Shown one piece after another: positions 44,141 through 52,238 of a stretch of DNA of 64,000 nucleotides. Within the stretch, counting starts at the first letter, position 1, and each line of letters starts with the position of its first letter. A program made the translations under genes and the position numbers. Below the pieces are notes generated by a model. It did not search any database and had not been told where the DNA came from. It was given only the letters and a program-made list of their open reading frames with translations. Source of the stretch: Alistipes excrementigallinarum (GTDB taxonomy: Bacteria > Bacteroidota > Bacteroidia > Bacteroidales > Rikenellaceae); contig DXIP01000007.1 in the NCBI GenBank assembly GCA_019112825.1, forward strand, positions 1 through 64,000, given 5' to 3'.

Positions 44141-44160
44141 TAAAATTAAACATAAGCATA
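44141..44160 (-). promoter_or_regulatory. Conserved 20-nt leader block before susC, module A
   Basis: This 20-base block is identical to 52206-52225 before the other susC. It lies 12 bases before the start codon and contains TATGTTTAATTT. It can be a ribosome-access or antisense-RNA target; the function is inferred only from conservation. Confidence 0.6.
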
Positions 44161-44177
44161 CTGTTTGGGTGAATCAT

Positions 44178-44217
44178 GGAAAAAGCCGGAACCATGAGGG
44201 TTTGGTTCCGTTTTTCC
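44178..44217 (-). promoter_or_regulatory. Leader hairpin of susC, module A
   Basis: On the minus strand the arms are GGAAAAA plus CGGAACCA and TGGTTCCG plus TTTTTCC (44217-44203 and 44194-44178), with a small GC bulge and an eight-base loop. The 3' arm ends T-rich. It lies 50 bases before the susC ATG, within the transcribed leader. Confidence 0.7.
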
Positions 44218-44353
44218 GACAATCGGTGAAGTTTTTTGCGTGTTTGTTCATAATAGGCTTCGGTTTTTATTTATTTTAAAAAGTTATCTCTATTATGCTC
44301 GTTTTTTCAACGTACACTCGGCCCGTTTTTTAATTTTGACATACGCCGCAAAA

Positions 44354-44384
44354 CAAATATACCATTCTTTCTAAATAAAACAAA
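44354..44384 (-). promoter_or_regulatory. Promoter of PUL module A
   Basis: On the minus strand TTTG (44384-44381), exactly 19 bases and TATATTTG (44361-44354). The transcribed leader to the susC ATG is about 220 bases. The rest of the gap (44385-44640) shows no gene. Confidence 0.8.
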
Positions 44385-44640
44385 TACCCCGACCGGGACA
44401 TCAAGGACCGCCTCACCTCAAAATGGCCATCACAATTCAGATTAAACGTTTTAGCAGGCGTAAAAAAAAGAGTCTTTCTTTCCTATATTTTTTTTACTCA
44501 GCAACCTTTTTCCCGCTCAAACGGAACAACTGCGCCATCCGGGATGCAACTCGGAGCGCAACTTGGAGAAAAACCTCACACGACGACATTCGCAAACCGG
44601 GCAAACGGCGCCCCGCCATACGCCCCTCTCCCGCAGAACG

Positions 44641-44677
44641 AAAAAAGCGCCCGGAGCCTATTCGGCTCCGGGCGCTT
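44641..44677 (-). terminator. Terminator of the GH29 gene
   Basis: A perfect 14-bp stem (44645-44658 with 44664-44677) with six A on the left, read as T on the minus strand. Confidence 0.9.
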
Positions 44678-44700
44678 GACGCTCCGGGGAAGGGTATACC

Positions 44701-46746
44701 CTATTCGGTCCTGACGGAGAATTCGGCGATGGAGGGGGCGTCGCCCGAGGCAAGCGCGCACGCCTCGAAGCGGAGCACGCGGCCCCGCTGCGGAGCGAAC
44801 TCAACCAGCTGCTCCACCGGATTGTTCACAATGTTCGAAAACTCTCCCTCGGCCACCTTGCGGCCGTCGAGCAACAGCCGGTAGTGCGTGACCACGCCGC
44901 TGCCCCAGCGCCCGGCGTCGGGCGTATAGGCAAACCCCGTAAGGCTCCGCTCGCACCCCATGTCAATCGTGCAGCTCCTCAGGCCCCGGGGCAGGTAGGC
45001 CGCCGTCGTGACATCGCCGTCGAACATCTTGGCCTGCTCGCCGGGCTCCAGTTCACGGACGCGGAACGAGCCGCAGGGGATGTCGAAACGGCGGGCCGCA
45101 ACCTCGCTCATACGGCCGCTCTGCGGGTCACGGACCAGCGCCCGCACCTCGCCCTTGTCCGGCAGCAGGAAGGGGGCCTCGTAACGCGGCGACGAGCCAT
45201 CGGGCTGCGTGCCGTCGGTCGTATAGCGGATTTCGGCGCCGCGGTCGCCCGCCCGGAGCGTCACCATACCGCTGCCGTCGCGCACGATGCGCGGCTCCTC
45301 GAGCAGCACGGGGGCGTCGTAGGCCTCGACGTTGCAGATGCAGAGCGGACCGCGCGCCTCCTCGAAACGGACACGCAAGGCCCGGCACGTGACCCCCGCA
45401 AAGCGGATGATGCGCTTGTAGCCGATGGTCGTCAGCTCCTCGCCGGTCTCGACCGGATGCCACTCCCGGTCGTCGCCGGACCACTCGACGGCGAAGCGCG
45501 CCACGCGCTGCCCGAGCGGGATGTACTCCTGCAGCAGGAGGCGGTTCACATGCTGCGGCGCCTCGAAGCGGAAGGTCAGCACGCCCTCCGTCACGCCGTC
45601 GTCCGTGGCCCAGTAGCTCTCCCAGTCGCCGTCGGTCGTGCGGCCGGGTGCGAAGCGGCGCGCACCGCCGCGCACGTTGTCGGCCTCGACGTCGGCTCCG
45701 GCCAACAGCTCGTGCGCGAACTCGGCGTCGAGCGTCTGCCGCCACGCGACGATGCGGGCCGAGTCGGCCGCCGCGATGCGTCCCGAGCGGTCGACCGGGA
45801 AGTTGAGCAGCAGGTTGGCGTTGCGTCCCACGCTCTGGTAGTAGATGTCGACCAGCTGCGAGAGGCTCTTCAGCTGGGTATCCTCGCGCGGATGGTAGAA
45901 CCACCCGGGTCGAATCGAGACATCGACCTCGCCGGGCAGCCAGTGGTCGCCGTCGCGCTCGCCGTGCGTGAAGTCGTTGACGTTCTGGTCACCCGCCCCC
46001 TTGACGAAGCTCCAGTTGGTCTGGCCGGCCCAGCCCTCCTCGTTGCCAATCCAGCGGATGTCGGCGCACGTGCCGCCGAAGATGACGGCCTCGGGCTGCA
46101 GCGAGCGAATCGTCTCCCGGGCCTCCTCGTATCGGTAGTAGCTCCGCGCGTCGATGCTGCGCCGCTCGTCGGCGCCTCCATACCAGCCGTCGCCGCCGTT
46201 GGCACCGTCGAACCAGTACTCGAACAGAGGGCCGTAGTTTGTCAGCAGCTCGCGCATCTGGTTGTGGAAGTACTCCACGTAGGCCTCGCGGCCATACTCG
46301 GCGTGGTGGCGGTCCCAGGGCGAGAGGTAGATGCCGAAGCGCAGCCCGTGACGGCGGCAGGCGTCGGAGAGCTCACGCACCAGGTCGCCCTTTCCATCGC
46401 GCCACGGCGAGCTCTTCACGCTGTAGTCGGTATAGGCCGAGGGCCAGAGGCAGAAGCCGTCGTGGTGCTTGGCCGTCAGCATGACCCCCTTCATGCCGGC
46501 CGCCTTGAGCGTGCGGACCCACTGGTCGCAGTCCAGAGCCGGGGGGTCGAAGGTCGAGGCGGGCGTATTGCCGTAGCCCCACTCCATGTCGTTGAAGGTG
46601 TTGAGTCCGTAGTGGACGAAGGCGTAGGTTTCGAGGCGCTGCCAGGCCAGTTGCCGGGCATCGGGCACGGGACCTACGGGTGCGGGCGCCTCCACGCGGG
46701 AGCAGGCGCCGGCAAGCAGCAGAAGAAGCGGAAAGAGATGTTTCAT
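44701..46746 (-). CDS. GH29 alpha-L-fucosidase, lipoprotein
   Basis: A 681-residue lipoprotein (lipobox LAGAC, Cys15). The N-terminal about 340 residues are a GH29 barrel: FVHYGLNTFNDMEWGYGN, MLTAKHHDGFCLWPS, and the nucleophile Asp180 in LFEYWFDGANGG. The acid/base residue cannot be fixed by eye. A discoidin-like domain (about 360-475), a chitobiase-type C-terminal fold (EIRYTTDGTQPDGSSPRYEAPF begins it; about 480-560) and a second discoidin-like domain (about 565-681) follow. It removes terminal or core fucose, fitting N-glycan processing. It is transcribed away from the two GH20 genes, from the gap 46747-47000. Confidence 0.9.
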   Translation of the reverse strand: MKHLFPLLLLLAGACSRVEAPAPVGPVPDARQLAWQRLETYAFVHYGLNTFNDMEWGYGNTPASTFDPPALDCDQWVRTLKAAGMKGVMLTAKHHDGFCLWPSAYTDYSVKSSPWRDGKGDLVRELSDACRRHGLRFGIYLSPWDRHHAEYGREAYVEYFHNQMRELLTNYGPLFEYWFDGANGGDGWYGGADERRSIDARSYYRYEEARETIRSLQPEAVIFGGTCADIRWIGNEEGWAGQTNWSFVKGAGDQNVNDFTHGERDGDHWLPGEVDVSIRPGWFYHPREDTQLKSLSQLVDIYYQSVGRNANLLLNFPVDRSGRIAAADSARIVAWRQTLDAEFAHELLAGADVEADNVRGGARRFAPGRTTDGDWESYWATDDGVTEGVLTFRFEAPQHVNRLLLQEYIPLGQRVARFAVEWSGDDREWHPVETGEELTTIGYKRIIRFAGVTCRALRVRFEEARGPLCICNVEAYDAPVLLEEPRIVRDGSGMVTLRAGDRGAEIRYTTDGTQPDGSSPRYEAPFLLPDKGEVRALVRDPQSGRMSEVAARRFDIPCGSFRVRELEPGEQAKMFDGDVTTAAYLPRGLRSCTIDMGCERSLTGFAYTPDAGRWGSGVVTHYRLLLDGRKVAEGEFSNIVNNPVEQLVEFAPQRGRVLRFEACALASGDAPSIAEFSVRTE

Positions 46747-46928
46747 CGAAGCGGTTTTTGGGTTCGGAGGTCAATCATCCCTCCATTGCCGCCTCCCCGG
46801 CCCGGAAGGTCGGGCGCAAAGCGGGCGATGCGGCAACATCGGGACTTCAAAAATAGCGAAAAAATCGCAACGCGGCGTCATCTACGCCCGGGAATCGGCC
46901 GACGCCGGACGAAAAGCGTCCGGAAAGG

Positions 46929-46960
46929 TTTGGCCCTCCGGCCATATTTTCGTATATTTG
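46929..46960 (+). promoter_or_regulatory. Promoter of the GH20 pair
   Basis: TTTG at 46929-46932, a 20-base spacer and TATATTTG at 46953-46960, 40 bases before the first GH20 ATG. Confidence 0.75.
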
Positions 46961-47000
46961 CACCATCTGCCTCCGCGCAGCAACCAAACCCAAAACCCTA

Positions 47001-49328
47001 ATGAACAGACTGACTACCCTTCTGTCGTGCTGCCTCTTTCTGGCGGCATGCGCCGGCAACACCCGGAGCTACGACCTGATTCCCTATCCCAATTCGCTCG
47101 AACCCCGCTCGGGCGAGTTCCACGCCGCAGGGGCACCCTTCACCTGTGACCCGCAGCTGGACGAGGCGGCCCGCAAGGCCGTCGGGCACTTCGCCGAACA
47201 GCTTGAGGCGACCAGCGGCCAGCCGTCGGAGATGAGCGCGGGAGACTCCGCAGCGGAGGGATTCCTCTTCCTCTACGATTCGCTCCAGCCGGCCGAGGGC
47301 TACGGTCTGGATGTCACGCGCCGGCTGGTGACGGTGCGCGCCTCGTCGCAGCGCGGCGTGCTCTATGCCATCCAGACGATGAAGCAGCTGCTGCCCGTGG
47401 CCATCTACGGCGAAGGACCGGCCGCCGAGACCGTCGCATGGACGATGCCCTGCCTCCGCATCGAGGATGCGCCCCGCTTCGCCTACCGCGGACAGCACCT
47501 CGACGTCTCGCGCCACTTCTTCCCGGTCGACGAGGTGAAGCGCGTCATCGACATCATGGCGCTGCACAAGCTCAACACGCTGCACTGGCACCTGACCGAC
47601 GATCAGGGCTGGCGCCTCGAAATCAAGCGCTACCCCCGTCTGACGGAGGTGGGCTCCGTCCGCCGCCATACGATGGTCGGCAAGCAGTGGGGCTCCTCCG
47701 ACAACACCCCCTACGGCGGATACTACACGCAGGATGAGGTGCGCGACGTGGTGGCCTACGCCGCCGAGAACGGCATCACGGTGATTCCCGAAATCGACCT
47801 CCCGGGCCACATGCTCGCCGCACTGGCCGCCTACCCCGAGCTGGGCTGCACGGGCGGCCCCTACGAGGTGTGGGGCGAATGGGGCGTGGCCAAGGAGGTG
47901 CTCTGCGCCGGCAACGACAAGACCTTCGAGTTCCTCGAGGGGGTTCTGACCGAGGTCATGGAGCTCTTCCCCTCGGAGTACATCCACATCGGCGGCGACG
48001 AGTGCCCCAAGGAGCGCTGGGAGCAGTGCCCCAAGTGCCAGGCCCGCATCCGCGCGCTCGGACTCAAGGATGACGCCGAGTTCAAGGCCGAGCACTACCT
48101 CCAGAGCTACGTGACGAAGCGCGTCGAAAAGTTCCTCGCCGACCACGGCCGCCGCATCATCGGCTGGGACGAGATTCTCGAGGGCGAACTCTCGCCCAGC
48201 GCAACGGTCATGTCGTGGCGCGGAACCGAAGGGGGTATCAAGGCCGCCAAGATGGGCCACGACGTTATCATGACCCCCACTTCGCACCTCTACTTCGACT
48301 ACTATCAGGCGCGCGACGTCGAGAACGAGCCGCTGGCCATCGGCGGCTACATCCCCGTGGAGCGCGTCTACGAGTTCGACCCCTCGTTCGAGGGAGAGCT
48401 CACGCCCGAGGAGGCAGCGCACATCCTGGGCGTGCAGGCCAACCTCTGGACCGAATACATTCCCACCTCGTCGCAGCTCGAATACATGCTGCTGCCGCGT
48501 GAGGCGGCCCTTGCCGAGGTGCAGTGGTGCCGGGCGGACAACCGCTCGTGGGAGCGCTTCCTGGGAAGCCTCTCCCACCTGACCGACATCTACCGCGCGC
48601 GGGGATACAACTTCGCCAAAAATGTCTTCGGCGTGAGCGCCCAGACGCGGAACAACCCCGAAAAGGGATGCGTCGAGGTGACCCTCTTCACGCAGGGCGA
48701 CGCCCCGATTTACTACACGCTCGACGGCTCGGAGCCCACGGACAAGAGCACGCGCTACACTGCCCCGATTGAAATCCGCACCGGCTGCACGCTCCAGGCC
48801 ATCGCCCTGCGCGACAACATCGAGGTGCGCCCCTACACGCGTCTCTTCACGGCCAACAAGGCGCTCGCCCACCCCATCGTCCTCAACACGCAGCCACGCG
48901 ACAACTACCTCTACGGCGCCCCCCAAACGCTCGTCGACGGCTTCGAGAGCGACTTCACCTACTCGAACGGCGACTGGACCGGCTGGTTCGGCGACCCGAT
49001 GGTCGTGACCATCGACATGCAGGGGGCCTCGTACGCTTCGGTGCGTCTGGGCACGCTCGTCCAGAAGGGCATGGACATCTTCGCGCCGCTGGCGCTCAAG
49101 GCCAGCGTCTCGGAGGATGGCGAGCACTTCACCGAGGCGGGCTCGCTCGACATCCCGATGGAGACGGCCGCCGACCCCGACGGGCTGAAGAGCTACACGG
49201 TGACCTTCCCCGAAACGTCGGCCCGCTACCTGCGCGTCGAGGCCCAGACCGTCGGCGAGATTCCCGCATGGCACGGCGCCCACGGCAAGAAGGGCTACCT
49301 CTTCGTCGATGAAATCGTAGTCGAATAA
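47001..49328 (+). CDS. GH20 beta-N-acetylhexosaminidase, lipoprotein
   Basis: A 775-residue exported enzyme (lipobox LAACA, Cys17) that removes terminal beta-GlcNAc or GalNAc by substrate-assisted catalysis. The N-terminal GH20b domain is followed by the catalytic barrel: YRGQHLDVSRHFFPVDEVKR region, LHWHLTDDQGWRLEIKRYP, and the catalytic pair Asp333-Glu334 in HIGGDECPK. WDEILEG and YFDYYQ follow. A chitobiase-type C-terminal domain (YYTLDGSEPT) and a discoidin domain (about 635-775) end the protein. It leads a two-gene unit with the next GH20, 17 bases apart. Confidence 0.93.
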   Translation: MNRLTTLLSCCLFLAACAGNTRSYDLIPYPNSLEPRSGEFHAAGAPFTCDPQLDEAARKAVGHFAEQLEATSGQPSEMSAGDSAAEGFLFLYDSLQPAEGYGLDVTRRLVTVRASSQRGVLYAIQTMKQLLPVAIYGEGPAAETVAWTMPCLRIEDAPRFAYRGQHLDVSRHFFPVDEVKRVIDIMALHKLNTLHWHLTDDQGWRLEIKRYPRLTEVGSVRRHTMVGKQWGSSDNTPYGGYYTQDEVRDVVAYAAENGITVIPEIDLPGHMLAALAAYPELGCTGGPYEVWGEWGVAKEVLCAGNDKTFEFLEGVLTEVMELFPSEYIHIGGDECPKERWEQCPKCQARIRALGLKDDAEFKAEHYLQSYVTKRVEKFLADHGRRIIGWDEILEGELSPSATVMSWRGTEGGIKAAKMGHDVIMTPTSHLYFDYYQARDVENEPLAIGGYIPVERVYEFDPSFEGELTPEEAAHILGVQANLWTEYIPTSSQLEYMLLPREAALAEVQWCRADNRSWERFLGSLSHLTDIYRARGYNFAKNVFGVSAQTRNNPEKGCVEVTLFTQGDAPIYYTLDGSEPTDKSTRYTAPIEIRTGCTLQAIALRDNIEVRPYTRLFTANKALAHPIVLNTQPRDNYLYGAPQTLVDGFESDFTYSNGDWTGWFGDPMVVTIDMQGASYASVRLGTLVQKGMDIFAPLALKASVSEDGEHFTEAGSLDIPMETAADPDGLKSYTVTFPETSARYLRVEAQTVGEIPAWHGAHGKKGYLFVDEIVVE

Positions 49329-49345
49329 CCCAACCCGACACCCCC

Positions 49346-51382
49346 ATGAAACGACTTGCACTGCTGCTGGCCGCGCTCCTGACGGCCGCACTCCTGCCCG
49401 CATCGGGCCACCCTGTCATTCCGGCTCCGGCCTCCTTCACGGAGCAGCCGGGCGAATATCGGCTGACCTCCGGCGCCACCTTCTCCCTGACGGGGGCCGC
49501 GCGCGAAGGCGAACTCGCCCAGTATATCGCCTCGCTCCCCTTCGCACTCAAGGAAGCGCCCCGAGGCGGCGCGCTCACGCTGCGCATCGACCCGCGCCGG
49601 GTAGCAGCCGAAGAGGGCTACACGCTCGAGGTGACTCCCCGGCGGATTAACGTCGAGGCGCGCAGCGAAGCGGGCGCCTTCTACGCCCTGCAGACGCTGC
49701 TGCAGCTGGCCGGGAAGCAGACCGATGGTTCGTGGCGCATCCCCTGCTGCCGGGTGGAGGACGCCCCCCGCTTCCCCTACCGCGGCATCATGCTCGACGT
49801 GAGCCGCAACTTCCAGTCGAAGGAGTTCGTACTCAAGCAGCTGGATGCCATGGCGCACTTCAAGTTCAACCGGCTGCACTTCCACCTGACCGACGGTGCC
49901 GGGTGGCGCCTTGAAATCAAGCGCTATCCCCGTCTGACGGAGTTCGCCGCATGGCGCCCCTACCGGACGTGGCTCGACTGGTGGTCGGCCGACCGCCACT
50001 ACTGCGAGGCCTCGGACCCGCAGGCCCACGGCGGCTTCTACACCCAGGAGGATATCCGCGAGATTGTCGAACATGCCCGCCGGCTCCACATCACGGTGAT
50101 TCCCGAGATTGAGATGCCGGGCCACAGCGAGGAGGTGCTGGCCGCCTATCCCGAGCTCTCGTGCGCCGGCAAGCCCTACGTCAACTCGGAGTTCTGCCCG
50201 GGCAACGAGCAGACCTTCGAATTCCTCGAAGGGGTTCTGACCGAGGTCATGGAGCTCTTCCCCTCGGAGTATATCCACATCGGCGGCGACGAGGCGGGCA
50301 AGGGCGCCTGGAAGAGCTGCCCGAAGTGCCAGGCCCGCATGAAGGCCGAGGGTATCGCCGACGTGGACGGGCTGCAGAGCTATCTGGTGCACCGCATCGA
50401 GCGCTTCCTGAACGACCACGGCCGCCGGCTGCTGGGCTGGGACGAGATTCTCGACGGGGGACTGGCCCCCAACGCCACGGTGATGTCGTGGCGCGGCGCT
50501 GAAGGGGGGCTGAAGGCCATCCGCGCGGGCCACGACGCCATCATGACGCCGGGCGAGTACTGCTATCTGGACTATGCGCAGGATGCCCCCTTCACCCAGC
50601 CGCTCTCCATCGGCGGCTATACGCCCCTGCGCAAGGTCTACTCCTTCGAGATGAGCTTCCCCGAGCTGACGCCCGAAGAGCAGGCCCGTCTGCTGGGCGT
50701 GCAGGCCAACCTCTGGACCGAATACATCCCCACGCCCGAACATGTCGAATACATGCTCTACCCCCGCGTGCTGGCCATTGCCGAGGCGGGATGGAGCCTT
50801 CCCGAGCGACGCGACTACGACGACTTCCGGCGCCGGGCACTGGGCGCCGTCGAGTGGCTCCGCGAGGAAGGTTACAACCCCTTCGACCTGGAGCATGAAT
50901 ACGGCGAGCGGCCCGAGAGCCTCGAACCCAAGGAGCATCTGGCGCGCGGCAAGCGGGTGGAGTACCGCACGCCGTGGCACGAGAAGTATGCCGCCGCGGG
51001 CGAGACGACGCTCACCGACGGCATGATTGGCGGATGGACCTACGGAGACCGCCGCTGGCAGGGTTTCCTCAACTCGGACGTCGACGTGACGGTCGACCTC
51101 GAGGAGCCGACCGAGGTGCACTACGTGGGGCTCACCTTCATGCAGTCGAAGGGCCCCTACGTCTGGGTGCCCTCCGAGGTGGAAATCTACGCCTCGCAGG
51201 ACGGCGAGCACTTCGAGCGGCTGACCACGGTGCGCAACGACATCTCGACGGAGTGCCCCGACCTGCTCTTCAAGACCTTCGCCTACACGGGCCGCACCTC
51301 GGCGCGCTACCTGCGCTGCGTGGCCCGCTCGAACGGCACGCCGGGCGGCTGGCTCTTCCTCGACGAAATCGTGGTGCTCTGA
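49346..51382 (+). CDS. GH20 beta-N-acetylhexosaminidase, soluble
   Basis: A 678-residue second GH20. Its signal peptide (MKRLALLLAALLTAALLPASG) has no lipobox Cys, so it is probably periplasmic and soluble, unlike its neighbour. It has a short GH20b domain, a catalytic barrel with HFHLTDGAGWRLEIKRYP and the pair Asp315-Glu316 in HIGGDEAGK, then WDEILDGG and YLDYAQD. A discoidin domain (about 535-678, with LRCVARSNGTPGGWLFLDE) ends it. It lacks the chitobiase-type module of the first enzyme. It may act on shorter imported products. Confidence 0.92.
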   Translation: MKRLALLLAALLTAALLPASGHPVIPAPASFTEQPGEYRLTSGATFSLTGAAREGELAQYIASLPFALKEAPRGGALTLRIDPRRVAAEEGYTLEVTPRRINVEARSEAGAFYALQTLLQLAGKQTDGSWRIPCCRVEDAPRFPYRGIMLDVSRNFQSKEFVLKQLDAMAHFKFNRLHFHLTDGAGWRLEIKRYPRLTEFAAWRPYRTWLDWWSADRHYCEASDPQAHGGFYTQEDIREIVEHARRLHITVIPEIEMPGHSEEVLAAYPELSCAGKPYVNSEFCPGNEQTFEFLEGVLTEVMELFPSEYIHIGGDEAGKGAWKSCPKCQARMKAEGIADVDGLQSYLVHRIERFLNDHGRRLLGWDEILDGGLAPNATVMSWRGAEGGLKAIRAGHDAIMTPGEYCYLDYAQDAPFTQPLSIGGYTPLRKVYSFEMSFPELTPEEQARLLGVQANLWTEYIPTPEHVEYMLYPRVLAIAEAGWSLPERRDYDDFRRRALGAVEWLREEGYNPFDLEHEYGERPESLEPKEHLARGKRVEYRTPWHEKYAAAGETTLTDGMIGGWTYGDRRWQGFLNSDVDVTVDLEEPTEVHYVGLTFMQSKGPYVWVPSEVEIYASQDGEHFERLTTVRNDISTECPDLLFKTFAYTGRTSARYLRCVARSNGTPGGWLFLDEIVVL

Positions 51383-51524
51383 CCCGACGCCGTGAGCGCC
51401 CTTCTCGGACGCTTCCGGCGCTCCGGAACGAAAGAGAGCTTCGCCTCCGCACCTCCATACCGTCCGGAACCGACAACTGCGACAAACGGCATACGCCCCA
51501 CGGGAGGGTTTCCCGGAACTTTAC

Positions 51525-51564
51525 GACAGAACCCGCATCGCTGCATCGCGATGCGGGTTCTGTC
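51525..51564 (+). terminator. Hairpin after the GH20 pair
   Basis: A perfect 17-bp stem (51525-51541 with 51548-51564). There is no long T run after it, so termination may be partial; it may also protect the mRNA end. Confidence 0.65.
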
Positions 51565-51997
51565 TGACTTTGCGCTGCCATGCAACCGACGCCCCCTTCC
51601 AGAGAGCCGCCAAACGAGACAAAAGGTCCGATGTAGGCTCCGGCGCACGCGGCTGCTATACATATTCGTCCAGCGAAAAAAGAGTTTTCCAGACGCTCCC
51701 GGAGAGGCTGTATCTACCAGTAAAAACGACCGAGAGAACATCGCCACGAGCTCCCGACAGGCAGGCAATTCCTAAAAAAGACGATAATAAAAATTTTAAG
51801 AAAGTGTTTTGCATCTGTTTCGAAAACAGGCACCTGCTTCCAAATTTCAATTTCAACGTCAACACTCCCCGCCGGTTACAATCGTGAAGGCAATATGGAA
51901 GTAAAAAAACATATTGCGTAACAAAACCCGGGACAAGTAAAATGAAACATCATTTTGAACGAATCGTACACGGTTTTGCAAGATATTACAATATCAT

Positions 51998-52028
51998 TTT
52001 GTTATAAATAAAAAAATGTGTAATTTTG
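51998..52028 (+). promoter_or_regulatory. Promoter of PUL module B
   Basis: TTTG at 51998-52001, exactly 19 bases and TAATTTTG at 52021-52028. The leader to the susC ATG is about 200 bases. The stretch 51565-51997 shows no supportable gene; it turns strongly AT-rich from about 51770. Confidence 0.75.
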
Positions 52029-52159
52029 TTATAAGGCATAATAGTAGAAAGAGGTCTCGACGGACCACACAATAAACAAAAAAGGTCAACATTCTAAAGA
52101 TTTATTAACTCAAAAACACCGAAGCCTATAAGAAAAAAACAAAAACCCTCACCGTTCCG

Positions 52160-52194
52160 TTAGAAGAAACCGATTCCGGTCGCTTCTAAGTTTT
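52160..52194 (+). promoter_or_regulatory. Leader hairpin of susC, module B
   Basis: Stem TTAGAAG with CTTCTAA (52160-52166, 52183-52189), a 2x2 internal loop, ACCG with CGGT (52169-52172, 52177-52180) and a four-base loop, then TTTT at 52191-52194. It ends 49 bases before the ATG, like the hairpin of module A, though the stem sequence differs. Confidence 0.65.
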
Positions 52195-52205
52195 ATCTAA
52201 CCTTT

Positions 52206-52225
52206 TATGCTTATGTTTAATTTTA
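52206..52225 (+). promoter_or_regulatory. Conserved 20-nt leader block before susC, module B
   Basis: Identical to 44141-44160 (read on the minus strand). It ends 13 bases before the start codon; the bases CTTAATT directly before the ATG are also the same in both leaders. Confidence 0.6.
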
Positions 52226-52238
52226 GACACTCTTAATT

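Noticed and set aside
46998..49403. An 801-codon minus-strand frame opposite the first GH20
   Set aside because: Antisense shadow; the plus-strand protein has signal peptide, catalytic motif and discoidin domain.
51656..51865. A 69-codon minus-strand frame upstream of module B
   Set aside because: A hydrophobic stretch is present, but there is no promoter, no conserved motif and it lies in the AT-rich upstream region of susC.
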